DNA of 64,000 nt from Serratia inhibens (GCF_003591175.1 NZ_QYYG01000001.1:744001-808000); one strand, 5' to 3'. Positions 38,854-48,102 are shown, counted from the stretch's first letter. Translations and numbers: made by a program. Notes: generated by a model from the letters alone, not told the origin.

Positions 38854-39573
38854 TTATCCCCTCTCCCCACGAATTGATACCGGTGGGAAGGGATAGCGTT
38901 CCCCTCGCTCAACCCAGTCCATAAAGTCGGCGCGTGCGCCCGGAAAATTAATCAGCTTCCAGCCGACCATGTCTTTGTTACCGCCATGGATCGGATCGCT
39001 GAAGAAACCTTCGCGGGTGTTTTGCAGCAGGTAGGAGAAGAACAGCCTGGAAGGCAACTGCGAGAATTCTGCTTCACCAGACTCAAATTTTTGCAGCAGC
39101 GTATCCTGCTGTGCAGCGTCCAGCTCTGCAAAGGTTTTGCCGGTGGTTTTCTTGCAGTAGGCATCCGCGTCACTGATACCCAGGTTGTAAATTTGTTTCG
39201 GCACCAGCGGTAATTGGTAACCCATCTCTTTCGGCACATCCGGGTTGAAAGGCCCTTGCATGTACCAGATTGAACCTGTGGCGTACGGAGTATTCATCTG
39301 GCGATCGATAAACTCCGGCACGCCGGCTTCCAGCGCACCTGGGCCGCGATCGTCAGCCGGGATCAGGCGCGCGGCTGCGGCCTTGATAAATGCCCATTCT
39401 TCCGGGGTGAAAAACGTGGGCTGGTAGTCCGTTGGGGTGTCTGTAGCCGCGACAGCAGGCATGGGTGCCGTCAGGGCGCTGACGCCGCTGCCGCCAATCA
39501 CCGCTGCGGGAATTAAAGTCATCGATTTCAGCAGGAAATCGCGCCGTGAATTGTTAGTTTTATCGTCCGACAT
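38854..39573 (-). CDS. gluconate 2-dehydrogenase subunit 3 family protein, Tat-exported
   Basis: 239-residue small subunit with a twin-arginine signal ([22 protein letters not shown]). It probably carries the folded FAD subunit across the membrane by hitch-hiking. The body contains [27 protein letters not shown], diagnostic of the gluconate_2-dh3 family. The Met at 39573 (MSDDKTNNS) gives the short n-region usual for Tat signals and replaces an ATG 18 codons upstream. First gene of the operon; 2 bases separate it from the flavoprotein gene. Confidence 0.92.
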   Translation of the reverse strand: MSDDKTNNSRRDFLLKSMTLIPAAVIGGSGVSALTAPMPAVAATDTPTDYQPTFFTPEEWAFIKAAAARLIPADDRGPGALEAGVPEFIDRQMNTPYATGSIWYMQGPFNPDVPKEMGYQLPLVPKQIYNLGISDADAYCKKTTGKTFAELDAAQQDTLLQKFESGEAEFSQLPSRLFFSYLLQNTREGFFSDPIHGGNKDMVGWKLINFPGARADFMDWVERGERYPFPPVSIRGERG

Positions 39574-39881
39574 GTCACATTCCATCCAAAGATAATCACA
39601 ACTATTTAACCTCAACCTTGTGATCATTGCGGGATTTAAAAATAATTTGTTACGTATTTGTCTATTTTTTGAAGGTTACTTTGTGAACTCAAGCCCAAAT
39701 GTTACCGGTAACTTATTGAATGAACGTAAAGATTTATCCGCTAATGTAAATTTAACTATTTGTGCGGTTTTTGAGGTAACAGAATGGGAAATAACGAAAA
39801 ATGAGAGAGATGTCGCGATGTGGTCACGTCGAAAAGAAAAACCGGCCGCTGCAGACGACCGGTTTTAGCGAGAAATAGAGC
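39574..39881. other. Divergent/leader region between the dehydrogenase operon and emtA
   Basis: No convincing gene. AT-rich sequence holding the leftward promoter of the dehydrogenase operon on one side and the emtA terminator on the other. An 82-codon frame at 39620-39868 has no recognisable features and overlaps the terminator. Confidence 0.5.
39836..39866 (-). terminator. Terminator of emtA
   Basis: On the minus strand AAAACCGG / CCGGTTTT arms close a loop containing CTGCAG and run into TTTTTCTTTT, beginning 15 bases after the emtA stop. Confidence 0.8.
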
Positions 39882-40547
39882 TTACTGCGACATTGCCTGG
39901 TAGGCCGTCGTCACCTTCCATAAATAGCGCGGCGCCTGTGGGGCCGGATGCTTTTTCTGGATGTGCTGATAAAACTCATCCGGGCTCATCTGATTAATGC
40001 GGTTTACCGCCACGCGCTTGTCTGATGCGAACGTGCGCAACATGGCGCCAGCCCCATTGACATAAGAAACGATGGTGGCGTACTGCAAGGTCTGTGGGTT
40101 GTTGATCCCGGCTAGCTGCTGGCTTTGAAGAATATTGATATAGGCCGTTCCCAGATCAATATTGACCGCCGGATCCTTCAACTCACGCGAGCTGGGCTGC
40201 CCACTTCTTCCTTTCATACGATAGGCATCGCGCCCGGCGGTAGAAGGTTTCAGCTGCATTAATCCCACGGCGTTCGAGGTGCTGACCACGTTCGGGTTAA
40301 ACCCGGACTCCACCTGAATAATCGCTTTAATCAGCGTTTCGTCGACGCCATAACTGCTGGCGGCCTGACGAATGTAATCGTTATAGGCTACCGGTGTCCC
40401 CGTGCGGTTGACCGGAGCCTGCGGGGGAGTTTTTAACCAACCCCCACGCGATGTGCCACTGCCTGAAATAGTACTTGTCGTTTGCGGGTCTTTGGCGCAC
40501 CCCGACAAAAGCAACATTGCCGTCAGGCAACCGATTTTTGTTTTCAC
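39882..40547 (-). CDS. emtA: endo-type membrane-bound lytic murein transglycosylase A
   Basis: 221-residue outer-membrane lipoprotein (MltE/EmtA) that cleaves murein internally and forms anhydro-muramyl ends. Signal with lipobox (CLTAMLLLSGC), then an SLT fold with the catalytic Glu in IKAIIQVESGFNPNVVS, plus SNAVGLMQLKPSTAGRDAYR and YVNGAGAML motifs as in E. coli EmtA. A GTG start at 40547 is chosen because GAGTGAGGGATTCT precedes it closely and it gives a normal lipoprotein signal. An ATG at 40589 would add 14 residues. Confidence 0.92.
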   Translation of the reverse strand: MKTKIGCLTAMLLLSGCAKDPQTTSTISGSGTSRGGWLKTPPQAPVNRTGTPVAYNDYIRQAASSYGVDETLIKAIIQVESGFNPNVVSTSNAVGLMQLKPSTAGRDAYRMKGRSGQPSSRELKDPAVNIDLGTAYINILQSQQLAGINNPQTLQYATIVSYVNGAGAMLRTFASDKRVAVNRINQMSPDEFYQHIQKKHPAPQAPRYLWKVTTAYQAMSQ

Positions 40548-40656
40548 AGAATCCCTCACTCCTTTCAATGGGTTGCGTAGCATATACAACTTGTAAGGAC
40601 GCCTGCATAATTTTTTTGGTCTAATCTCAAGCTATCCATATACCAAGAGGTGATTT

Positions 40657-40956
40657 ATGAGTCAATCTGCAACGACGTGTTTTGTGGTGACTTTCCACTA
40701 TCAGGAAGAAGGATTGGCTGATTTGGCCAAGCTTACCGGACAATTAACCCGTGATGGATTTGTCACTTCGGTGACAGATGAACAAGGCGTTCCGCATCAG
40801 TTGGGCAGCAACAGTTTTGCGTTTATAACTCCATTGAATCAAGAAGATGTTCAACAGCTGGCGCAGAAGCTCGGTGAAGTTGCCTTGGGGAAAACCCCGG
40901 AGGTCGACATAGCTCGCTATGAGGAGTACGTTAAGCGGTTACATACTGATACATAA
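40657..40956 (+). CDS. GhoS-like (DUF2622) small protein, possible antitoxin-type endoribonuclease
   Basis: 99-residue soluble protein resembling E. coli GhoS, the antitoxin RNase (Cas2-like ferredoxin fold) of the type V GhoT/GhoS pair. The resemblance is clearest at TSVTDEQGVPHQLGSNSFAFITPLNQEDVQQLA, aligning with the GhoS DEYGIPRQLNENSFA segment, and in the N-terminal strand CFVVTFHYQ. Good ribosome site AAGAGGTG before the ATG at 40657. No GhoT-like short hydrophobic gene is adjacent, so it is an orphan and its RNase or antitoxin role is unproven. Confidence 0.65.
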   Translation: MSQSATTCFVVTFHYQEEGLADLAKLTGQLTRDGFVTSVTDEQGVPHQLGSNSFAFITPLNQEDVQQLAQKLGEVALGKTPEVDIARYEEYVKRLHTDT

Positions 40957-41029
40957 AATGCTATAACTCACCTGACGGTATTATTTATCTCAATGGATTG
41001 ATAGCCTGCCGTCAGCTCAAAGGTGACGC

Positions 41030-41058
41030 TTGACTTCGCTACAATTGATATTGATAAT
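41030..41058 (+). promoter_or_regulatory. Predicted promoter of sitABCD
   Basis: TTGACT (41030-41035), 17-base spacer, GATAAT (41053-41058). The -10 is embedded in the Fur box. Confidence 0.75.
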
Positions 41059-41065
41059 CATTTTC
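41047..41065 (+). promoter_or_regulatory. Fur box of sitABCD
   Basis: GATATTGATAATCATTTTC agrees with the 19-bp Fur consensus at all but two positions. In relatives sit/yfe operons respond to both Fur-Fe and MntR-Mn; a separate MntR site was not distinguished. Confidence 0.9.
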
Positions 41066-41087
41066 ATTTGAGCCAGGAGATGTCACC

Positions 41088-42032
41088 ATGCTTTTGAAAC
41101 GATGCGTTTTTCCCCGCCTGTCACTCATTCAGGTCAGGGAGTTTTACCGCCCTTTTGCCCTGCTGTGTCTGCTGTTCGCCGCGGGCCTCGCCAGTAATGC
41201 CGCACTAGCAGAAAAGAAACTGCGCGTGGTGACGACCTTTACCATCATTCAGGATATCGCTCAAAACGTGGCCGGCGATGCCGCCGTAGTCGAGTCCATT
41301 ACCAAGCCGGGAGCGGAGATCCACGATTATCAGCCAACGCCGCGCGATATCGTTAAAGCGCAGCACGCCGACCTGATCCTGTGGAACGGCATGAACCTCG
41401 AACGTTGGTTCCAGCGCTTCTTCGAGAATATCAAACAAGTCCCCGCCGCCGTGGTAACCGAAGGCATCACCCCGCTGCCCATCCATGAAGGTCCGTATAA
41501 TGGCAACCCGAATCCGCATGCCTGGATGTCCGCCAGCAATGCGCTGATCTATATAGAAAACATACGTAAAGCGCTGGTGCAACACGACCCGGCCAACGCA
41601 GAAACCTATAACCGCAACGCCAAAGCCTATGCCGCCAAAATCAGTGCGCTGGATGCCCCGCTGCGCGAACGCCTTTCGCGTATTCCCGCAACCCAGCGTT
41701 GGTTGGTTACCAGCGAAGGCGCATTCAGCTATCTGGCGAAAGATTATCAGTTGAAAGAAGTCTATCTGTGGCCAATTAATGCCGACGAGCAAGGGTCGCC
41801 GCAGCAGGTTCGCCGGGTCATCGATACCGTTCGCGCCAACCGCATTCCGGTGGTGTTCAGCGAAAGCACCATCTCCGACAAGCCGGCCAAACAGGTGGCG
41901 AAAGAAACCGGCGCGAAATACGGCGGCGTGCTGTATGTCGACTCGCTGTCCACCCAGGGCGGCCCGGTACCGACGTATATAGACCTGCTGAACGTCACCG
42001 TACAAACCATCGCCAAAGGATTTGATCAATGA
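41088..42032 (+). CDS. sitA: Mn/Fe ABC transporter periplasmic binding protein
   Basis: 314-residue metal-binding receptor of the cluster A-I/ZnuA-SitA family (YfeA in Yersinia). Signal peptide about residues 22-41 ([18 protein letters not shown]) after an extended n-region; mature chain starts [21 protein letters not shown]. Metal ligands expected at His in [11 protein letters not shown], His in NPHAWMS, Glu in STISD/FSES and Asp in LYVDSLS. Overlaps sitB by 4 bases. Binds Mn(II) and/or Fe(II). Confidence 0.95.
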   Translation: MLLKRCVFPRLSLIQVREFYRPFALLCLLFAAGLASNAALAEKKLRVVTTFTIIQDIAQNVAGDAAVVESITKPGAEIHDYQPTPRDIVKAQHADLILWNGMNLERWFQRFFENIKQVPAAVVTEGITPLPIHEGPYNGNPNPHAWMSASNALIYIENIRKALVQHDPANAETYNRNAKAYAAKISALDAPLRERLSRIPATQRWLVTSEGAFSYLAKDYQLKEVYLWPINADEQGSPQQVRRVIDTVRANRIPVVFSESTISDKPAKQVAKETGAKYGGVLYVDSLSTQGGPVPTYIDLLNVTVQTIAKGFDQ

Positions 42033-42919
42033 CCACCGAGGTTTTTGTCCGCCCTGAGTTGAGTGTTGATGACGTTACCGTTACCTACAACAACGGCCAT
42101 ACCGCGATCCACAACGCCAGTTTTAACCTGAGCGGCGGTGCCATCTGCGCGTTAGTGGGCGTCAACGGCAGCGGCAAGTCGACGCTGTTCAAAAGCATCA
42201 TGGGGCTGGTCAAGCCCACCACCGGCCGTGTGCAGTTGAACGACAAGCCGGTGGCGCATGCGCTGAAGAAAAATATTATTGCCTACGTCCCGCAAACCGA
42301 AGACGTCGACTGGAATTTCCCGGTTCTGGTGGAAGATGTGGTGATGATGGGCCGCTACGGCAAGATGAATTTTCTGCGCATTCCCGCCCGGGAAGATCGG
42401 TTACGCGTCGATAATGCGCTGGAGCGCGTTGGCCTGAGCGAACTGCGCACCCGCCAGATCGGCGAACTTTCCGGCGGACAGAAAAAACGCGTATTCCTGG
42501 CGCGGGCGCTGGCGCAACAAGGCTCCGTGCTGCTGCTGGATGAACCCTTCACCGGTGTGGACGTCAAAACCGAGAACGCGATTATCGATCTGCTGCGCGC
42601 GTTGCGTGACGAGGGCCACCTGATCCTGGTTTCCACCCATAATCTGGGTAGCGTGCCGGAATTCTGTGACCGGGTGATCCTGATTAACCGCACGGTGCTG
42701 GCTGCTGGCCCAACCGAAACCACCTTTACCCAAAGCAATCTGGAACAGGCGTTCGGCGGCGTGTTGCGCCATATCAACCTGTCCGGCCCGGATCTGCACG
42801 ACGATAACGATCCGCGCACCGTGACGGTATTGACCGATGACGAACGCCCGGCGGTGTTCTATGGCCATACCAAAAGCGACCCTCCGGCGCAAAGCCAGCC
42901 AAAGGAGAAACAACCCTGA
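42029..42919 (+). CDS. sitB: Mn/Fe ABC transporter ATP-binding protein
   Basis: 296-residue ABC ATPase. Walker [10 protein letters not shown] near residue 45, Q-loop [11 protein letters not shown], signature [15 protein letters not shown] near 148, Walker [12 protein letters not shown] near 168 and H-loop STHNLG are present. The C-terminal tail after residue 250 is hydrophilic and longer than the core domain, as in YfeB. Overlaps sitC by one base (TGATG). Confidence 0.95.
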   Translation: MTTEVFVRPELSVDDVTVTYNNGHTAIHNASFNLSGGAICALVGVNGSGKSTLFKSIMGLVKPTTGRVQLNDKPVAHALKKNIIAYVPQTEDVDWNFPVLVEDVVMMGRYGKMNFLRIPAREDRLRVDNALERVGLSELRTRQIGELSGGQKKRVFLARALAQQGSVLLLDEPFTGVDVKTENAIIDLLRALRDEGHLILVSTHNLGSVPEFCDRVILINRTVLAAGPTETTFTQSNLEQAFGGVLRHINLSGPDLHDDNDPRTVTVLTDDERPAVFYGHTKSDPPAQSQPKEKQP

Positions 42920-43779
42920 TGCTGGAAACTCTGCTGCAACCCTTCAATTACAATTACATGGTCAAAGCCATCTGGGTCAGCGCCATCGTTGGCGCCGCCT
43001 GTGCGTTTCTATCGGCTTATCTGATGTTGAAAGGCTGGTCGCTGATGGGCGATGCACTGTCGCACTCGGTGGTGCCTGGCGTCGCCGGCGCCTATGCCCT
43101 TGGGCTGCCGTATGCCGCCGGGGCCTTCTTCACCGGCATGCTGGCTGCGTTGGCCATGACTCTGGTGCGCCACGTCACCCGCCTGCGTGAAGACGCAATC
43201 ATCGGCTTTATTTTTTCGACCTTCTTCGCCGTCGGGCTGCTGATCATTTCACTCAATCCTACGTCGATTAACGTGCAGTCGATTATCTTCGGCAATATTC
43301 TCGGCATCGCCGACGAAGACGTGCTGCAGGTCGAGATTATCATCGGCGTCTCGCTGCTGATTCTATGCCTGGTGTGGAAAGATCTGCTGGCGGTGTTCTT
43401 TGACGAAAACCACGCGGTATCGATTGGCCTGTCGCCGCTGCGGATGAAAATTCTGTTCTTCACCCTGCTCAGTGCCTGTACCGTCGCGGCATTACAAACC
43501 GTCGGGGCGATTTTGGTGATCGCCATGGTGATTACGCCAGGCGCCACCGCCTATCTGCTGACCGACCGTTTTGGCCGATTGGTGATCATCGCCATCGTCA
43601 TTGGCGCGCTGACCAGCGGTATCGGCGCCTATCTGAGCTTCTTCCTCGACGGCGCTACCGGCGGTGTGATCGTGACCCTGCAGACGCTGGTGTTCCTGGC
43701 GGCGTTTTTCTTCGCCCCCAAACACGGCTTGCTGGCGTCCCGGCGCCGCGTTGCCCGCGAACAGACCGGAGGCCACTGA
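42919..43779 (+). CDS. sitC: Mn/Fe ABC transporter permease SitC
   Basis: 286-residue permease of the ABC-3 family with eight to nine TM helices. Motifs LMLKGWSLMGDALSHSVVPGVAGAY near residue 35 and TVGAILVIAMVITPGATAYLL near 195 are diagnostic. It forms a heterodimeric channel with SitD, with which it shares the duplicated family motifs. Confidence 0.95.
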   Translation: MLETLLQPFNYNYMVKAIWVSAIVGAACAFLSAYLMLKGWSLMGDALSHSVVPGVAGAYALGLPYAAGAFFTGMLAALAMTLVRHVTRLREDAIIGFIFSTFFAVGLLIISLNPTSINVQSIIFGNILGIADEDVLQVEIIIGVSLLILCLVWKDLLAVFFDENHAVSIGLSPLRMKILFFTLLSACTVAALQTVGAILVIAMVITPGATAYLLTDRFGRLVIIAIVIGALTSGIGAYLSFFLDGATGGVIVTLQTLVFLAAFFFAPKHGLLASRRRVAREQTGGH

Positions 43780-44639
43780 TGGAAACCCTGTATCAACTGC
43801 TCAGCGAGCCCTTCGCCTACCCGTTTATGCAGCGGGCGATCCTGGCCGCTATCGTTACCGGCGTGGTGTGTGCGGTACTGTCGTGCTATCTGGTGCTCAA
43901 AGGCTGGTCGCTGATGGGCGATGCCATCTCGCACGCGGTGCTGCCCGGCATCGTCGTGGCGTTCGTGCTTGGCATCCCGGTGGTTATCGGTGCGTTTTTC
44001 TCCGGCATTTTCTGCGCGGTAGCCACCGGCTATCTGAAAGAGAACAGCCGGGTGAAAGAGGACACGGTGATGGGCATCGTTTTCTCCGGCATGTTCGCCT
44101 TCGGGCTGGTGCTGTTTTCACGCGTCGATACCGACCAGCATCTGAACCACATCCTGTTCGGCAATATGCTGGGCATTACCGACGCAGAGCTGAAGCAGAC
44201 GCTGCTGATTGCCGGCATTACGCTGGTGGTGGTACTGCTAAAGCGCAAAGATCTGATGCTTTACTGTTTCGATCCCAGCCATGCCAGGGTGATTGGCCTG
44301 CCGGTGAAGCTGCTGCACTACGGCTTGCTATGCCTGCTGGCGCTGACCATTGTCGCTTCGCTGCAAGCCGTCGGGGTGATTCTGGTGATTGCGATGCTGA
44401 TAGCCCCGGGCATCATTGCCTTTATGCTGTGCCGCAGTTTCGATCGCATGCTGATCATCGCGACTCTGGTGTCGGTATTCTCCTGCGTGCTCGGCACCCT
44501 GATCAGCTTTCACATCGACGGCGCGACCGGCCCCTGTATTGTGATCGTTCAGGCGATTGTGTTTGTTATCGCCCTGCTCTACAGCAAATTCAGGCCGTTA
44601 CAACGTCACGAAGAGGCGTTACTCGACGGGAAACCCTAA
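43779..44639 (+). CDS. sitD: Mn/Fe ABC transporter permease SitD
   Basis: 286-residue second permease, clearly paralogous to SitC (LVLKGWSLMGDAISHAVLPG near residue 40; AVGVILVIAMLIAPGIIAFML near 195). Begins on the last base of sitC. Operon end is followed by a GC-rich stem-loop. Confidence 0.95.
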   Translation: METLYQLLSEPFAYPFMQRAILAAIVTGVVCAVLSCYLVLKGWSLMGDAISHAVLPGIVVAFVLGIPVVIGAFFSGIFCAVATGYLKENSRVKEDTVMGIVFSGMFAFGLVLFSRVDTDQHLNHILFGNMLGITDAELKQTLLIAGITLVVVLLKRKDLMLYCFDPSHARVIGLPVKLLHYGLLCLLALTIVASLQAVGVILVIAMLIAPGIIAFMLCRSFDRMLIIATLVSVFSCVLGTLISFHIDGATGPCIVIVQAIVFVIALLYSKFRPLQRHEEALLDGKP

Positions 44640-44644
44640 GGCCG

Positions 44645-44670
44645 GCGGCGGTGCGCAATCTCACCGCCGC
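44645..44670. terminator. Stem-loop between sitD and the convergent acetyltransferase gene
   Basis: 9-bp stem GCGGCGGTG / CACCGCCGC with an 8-base loop, 5 bases after sitD. Followed only by TTATCGTTATT, so probably a moderate terminator, perhaps shared by both convergent genes. Confidence 0.55.
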
Positions 44671-44676
44671 TTATCG

Positions 44677-45126
44677 TTATTGCTGCCGGTAGATATCTGG
44701 CCGGACGATATGCCAGACATAATCCTGACGATTCATCGCTTCATATCCCACTTTTTGATACAGCCAAGGCGCGGTGCCCGTCACCAGCATAATGCGCCGT
44801 AGCTGTTGCAGCGTCGGGTGTTCCAGCATACAGTCCATCAACCAGCGGGCCAGCCCACGCCCCTGATAATCCGGCGCGACAAACACATCGCACAGATAAC
44901 CGAAGGTGGCGTAATCCGTCACCAGACGCGCAAAACCTATCTGTTGCCGGTGATGATACAGGCCAAAGCACAGGCTGTTGTCGATGGAGAGTTGCACCCT
45001 CTCCCGCGAAATGCCAGGCGCCCAGCTCGAGGTGGTCAAAAATGCGTGGGTGAACGCCAAATTTAATTCACTTTTGTCCGTGTCGATCAGGTATTCGCCG
45101 TGCTGCCATTGCTGTTTCTGCGCCAT
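44677..45126 (-). CDS. GNAT family N-acetyltransferase
   Basis: 149-residue acetyl-CoA-dependent acyltransferase. The acetyl-CoA motif A reads VFVAPDYQGRGLARWLMDCML (Q/RxxGxG/A form) near residue 85; the C-terminal APWLYQKVGYEAM matches the usual GNAT end. Substrate unknown. Monocistronic, convergent with sitD. Confidence 0.88.
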   Translation of the reverse strand: MAQKQQWQHGEYLIDTDKSELNLAFTHAFLTTSSWAPGISRERVQLSIDNSLCFGLYHHRQQIGFARLVTDYATFGYLCDVFVAPDYQGRGLARWLMDCMLEHPTLQQLRRIMLVTGTAPWLYQKVGYEAMNRQDYVWHIVRPDIYRQQ

Positions 45127-45380
45127 TACTTCCTCATCTTATTGATTAGAAAAGTTATCTTGTATGCCTGCCGTTACCACCAGCCGGATAAACATCGCTC
45201 CGGTGCCACGAAGTTGCAATAGGCCCTGTGCTTAAATGAATCAATAGCGTATATACTTTGAGCAAACGCGAATGGCGAAAAAATCGCCTGCCGTTGGTGC
45301 CAATGTGCGCCAGGTCGTGTTTTTGGAAGGGTAAAGAGGCTAACCTAATGAATTCGCAGGCAACACAGAGGGGGTGTACC

Positions 45381-46250
45381 ATGTGGCAAGCCGTTAGCCG
45401 TCTGTTAAGTGAACATCTTGGCAGCGCAGAAATCCGCGAAAGGACTGAACTGCCCGGGGGAGATATCCACCCGGCATGGCGCGTGAGTTACGGTGACAAC
45501 GAGGTATTTGTCAAATGCGATGCCCGCGAAATGCTGCCTATCTTTACCGCCGAAGCCGATCAACTGGCATTGCTGGCACGCAGTAAAACCGTGCGGGTAC
45601 CGCAGGTTTATGGCGTCGGCAGCGATCGTGACTACAGCTTCCTGCTGCTGGAATACCAGCCGCTGAAACCCTTCGACGCCCACGGCGCCCATTGCCTCGG
45701 CCAACAGCTGGCCCATTTGCACAAATGGAGCGAACAGCCGCAGTTTGGCCTCGACTTCGATAACGATCTGACCACCACTCCGCAACCCAACGCCTGGCAA
45801 CGCCGCTGGTCGGAATTCTTTGCCGAACAACGTATTGGCTGGCAACTGCAGTTGGCGGCGGAGAAAGGCATGACCTTTGGTGATATTGACGAAATTATCG
45901 ACGTGGTGTATCTGCGCCTGCAACACCATCAGCCGCAGCCTTCACTGCTGCATGGCAATCTGTGGCCGGGCAACTGCGGCATGACCGCCAACGGCCCGAT
46001 CCTGTTCGATCCCGCCAGCTACTGGGGCGATCGCGAATGCGATCTGGCGATGCTGCCGCTATATCCTGAACTGCCGCCGCAGATTTATGACGGTTATCAG
46101 AGCGTCTGGCCGTTGGATCATGGGTTTATTGAACGCCAACCGCTGTACCAGCTGTATTACCTGCTTAACCACAGCAATCTGTTCGGCGGCCAGCATCTGG
46201 TCAAGGCGCAGCGTGCGATAGAAGCCTTGCTGCGCCCTCAATCCCGATAG
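45381..46250 (+). CDS. yniA: fructosamine kinase family protein YniA
   Basis: 289-residue aminoglycoside-phosphotransferase-like kinase, similar to E. coli YniA. The nucleotide-binding lobe contains EVFVKCDARE near residue 40; the catalytic loop LLHGNLWPGNCGM near 190 and metal motif LFDPASYWGDRECDLAM near 210 are typical of fructosamine/ketosamine-3-kinases, which repair glycated proteins or small amines. The ATG at 45381 follows GAGGGGG. A longer frame from 45258 adds a non-conserved, Cys/Trp-rich tail and is not used. Confidence 0.92.
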   Translation: MWQAVSRLLSEHLGSAEIRERTELPGGDIHPAWRVSYGDNEVFVKCDAREMLPIFTAEADQLALLARSKTVRVPQVYGVGSDRDYSFLLLEYQPLKPFDAHGAHCLGQQLAHLHKWSEQPQFGLDFDNDLTTTPQPNAWQRRWSEFFAEQRIGWQLQLAAEKGMTFGDIDEIIDVVYLRLQHHQPQPSLLHGNLWPGNCGMTANGPILFDPASYWGDRECDLAMLPLYPELPPQIYDGYQSVWPLDHGFIERQPLYQLYYLLNHSNLFGGQHLVKAQRAIEALLRPQSR

Positions 46251-46253
46251 TAT

Positions 46254-46277
46254 CAAGGCGCTAAATGCAGCGCCTTG
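46254..46277. other. Stem-loop between convergent yniA and yniB
   Basis: Perfect 9-bp stem CAAGGCGCT / AGCGCCTTG with a 6-base loop, 3 bases after the yniA stop; no T-run on either side. Confidence 0.5.
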
Positions 46278-46290
46278 ACTTGGCCGCGCC

Positions 46291-46851
46291 TTAAGCCGCG
46301 CCGGCCAGTTGACCAAGCAACTTGATGACGAACCAGGCAATTACCGCGATCACCACCGGCAAAATGTACAGCGGGAAGTACTGCAGAAAAATGGTGTGGC
46401 GTGGCAGCGTAATGCGTTCTTCCAGTTGCGCGCGCGTATGCCCTTCATCGCCCTTGGCCTGTTCGAGAATCATCTGGTCCTCCAGGCCTTCACGGATAAA
46501 CCTCACCTGGCGCGACATGCGCGCGCCTGATGCCTGTAACGCCAGCCCGACAAAAATCAAAAAATAGATAATGATAAACATCAGATTGGCACCGCTGAAC
46601 AGGCTTCTCGCTACGTCCGGCACCGGCGAGTTATACCAGAAGATATTCAGGAACGGCGTATTGAAGCGCACCATATCCACCATCACGTGGACGAAATCCA
46701 ACATCACCGCATTAATGCCTTTGGTCTTCTCACTGTGTTGATAGAAAAACAGCAGCAGCGAGATCAGCGTTGACAGCAACGCGGGGATGAAAACCACCCA
46801 GCCAAGAATACGTTTCACAATGGCGATGCGCCCAGCCTGTTGATACGTCAT
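46291..46851 (-). CDS. yniB: YniB family inner membrane protein
   Basis: 186-residue protein with three to four hydrophobic segments (about 12-32, 80-105, 155-180) separated by charged stretches. Its place beside yniA and hxpB matches E. coli yniB, and its length is close. Function unknown in all species. Confidence 0.85.
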   Translation of the reverse strand: MTYQQAGRIAIVKRILGWVVFIPALLSTLISLLLFFYQHSEKTKGINAVMLDFVHVMVDMVRFNTPFLNIFWYNSPVPDVARSLFSGANLMFIIIYFLIFVGLALQASGARMSRQVRFIREGLEDQMILEQAKGDEGHTRAQLEERITLPRHTIFLQYFPLYILPVVIAVIAWFVIKLLGQLAGAA

Positions 46852-47110
46852 GTGTTCCCCTTGTAAGCGACGTAACCGTAATTGGCTAAGTCTACCTGTA
46901 GTTACCGAAACTCGCCCACCGTTTTCTTTCGCCTCGCTGTGCTACAAGCGTAGCCGGGATTGGCCGTTTTCAACAACTTAACGGCGACAACCCATTCCCA
47001 TTAAATGGCTATAGAGTTAATGTAATCATTCTGAAAGGCGTCGTTTTCTGTTTTTAATCCTCGGCCCTCACCTGTGGATGCTGGCGATGCCGCGTAGCCG
47101 TGGCGAGAGC

Positions 47111-47278
47111 ATGACCTGGACGCCGGGGCAGATACTGGACTATGCGCGCAGGCTGCAACAGGTTACCGAGCAACAGTACCAGCGCTGGTGGTCAAAACTG
47201 CGAGATCTGTGGCGTATCCTGCGTTTCGGCAAGGCGCCCAAAGCGAATGCGGCGCAATCAGGCAGGCAAAAATTTTAG
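47111..47278 (+). CDS. possible small basic protein upstream of hxpB
   Basis: 55-codon ORF with a plausible ribosome site (GGCGAGAGC before ATG), 64 bases before hxpB on the same strand. Product starts MTWTPGQILDYARRLQQVTE and continues with an amphipathic, Trp/Arg/Lys-rich helix (WWSKLRDLWRILRFGK) and a polar tail. No family recognised. Amphipathic cationic helices suggest membrane association. A longer in-frame start at 47078 exists but is less convincing. It may be a real small gene co-transcribed with hxpB or a chance frame. Confidence 0.45.
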   Translation: MTWTPGQILDYARRLQQVTEQQYQRWWSKLRDLWRILRFGKAPKANAAQSGRQKF

Positions 47279-47342
47279 TCTGGTTCCCGGCGATGATAAA
47301 GTGGCGAGTACATTCACCGACGCCGGCAGGAGTTAATCGCTA

Positions 47343-48008
47343 ATGGCCTATTCGCAACGCATTGAAACCGCTATTTTTGATATGGACGGTTTGTTGATCG
47401 ACTCAGAACCTCTGTGGTTACAGGCGGAACTGGATATCTTTGGCGCACTGGGGCTGGATCTGTCTGACCGCCATAAACTGCCTGACACTCTCGGGCTGCG
47501 CATCGATCTGGTGGTAAAAATGTGGTATCAGGCCATGCCGTGGCAAGGCGTGTCGCTAGAGGAAGTCTCTGCGCGGATTATCGAACGCGCCATTGAACTG
47601 GTGCATGAAAAACGGCCGTTGCTGCCGGGCGTGCAGCAGGCATTGGAACTGTGCCGCAGCCTGGATCTGAATATCGGCCTGGCCTCCGCATCGCCACTGC
47701 ACATGCAACAACAAGTGCTGAAGATGTTCGATCTGGCGGGGTATTTCGATCAGTTGGTATCCGCCGAATATCTGCCTTACAGCAAACCGCACCCGGAAGT
47801 TTACCTTATCGCCGCCGAACGTCTCGGCAGCGATCCGTTGCGCTGCATCACGCTGGAAGACTCGTTCAACGGCATGATTGCCACCAAGGCCGCGAGAATG
47901 CGTTCAATCGTCATCCCGGCGCAAGAGTATCGCCACGACACACGCTGGGCACTGGCGGACCATAAGCTCGATACCCTCGAACAGCTCACGCCCGAGCATC
48001 TGGCGTAA
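47343..48008 (+). CDS. hxpB: hexitol phosphatase HxpB (HAD family, formerly YniC)
   Basis: 221-residue haloacid-dehalogenase-like phosphatase. Motif I DMDGLLIDSEPLW near residue 14 with the nucleophilic Asp, motif II ASASPLH near 117, motif III Lys in SKPHPEVY near 147 and motif IV LEDSFNGMIAT near 170. E. coli HxpB hydrolyses sorbitol-6-P, mannitol-1-P and 2-deoxyglucose-6-P. A 6-bp GGCGGC/GCCGCC hairpin lies just after the stop at 48016-48038. Confidence 0.94.
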   Translation: MAYSQRIETAIFDMDGLLIDSEPLWLQAELDIFGALGLDLSDRHKLPDTLGLRIDLVVKMWYQAMPWQGVSLEEVSARIIERAIELVHEKRPLLPGVQQALELCRSLDLNIGLASASPLHMQQQVLKMFDLAGYFDQLVSAEYLPYSKPHPEVYLIAAERLGSDPLRCITLEDSFNGMIATKAARMRSIVIPAQEYRHDTRWALADHKLDTLEQLTPEHLA

Positions 48009-48102
48009 TCTTCGCGGCGGCGTTATCCCGCTGCCGCCCTGCCTCTCTTTTATCTTCAGGTTCCCCCGCTAACTTTCAAAACCATGCCTTGGGTCATAAA
48101 AT

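Noticed and set aside
39620-39868. 82-codon frame between the dehydrogenase operon and emtA
   Set aside because: No ribosome site, no recognisable features, and its end overlaps the emtA terminator.
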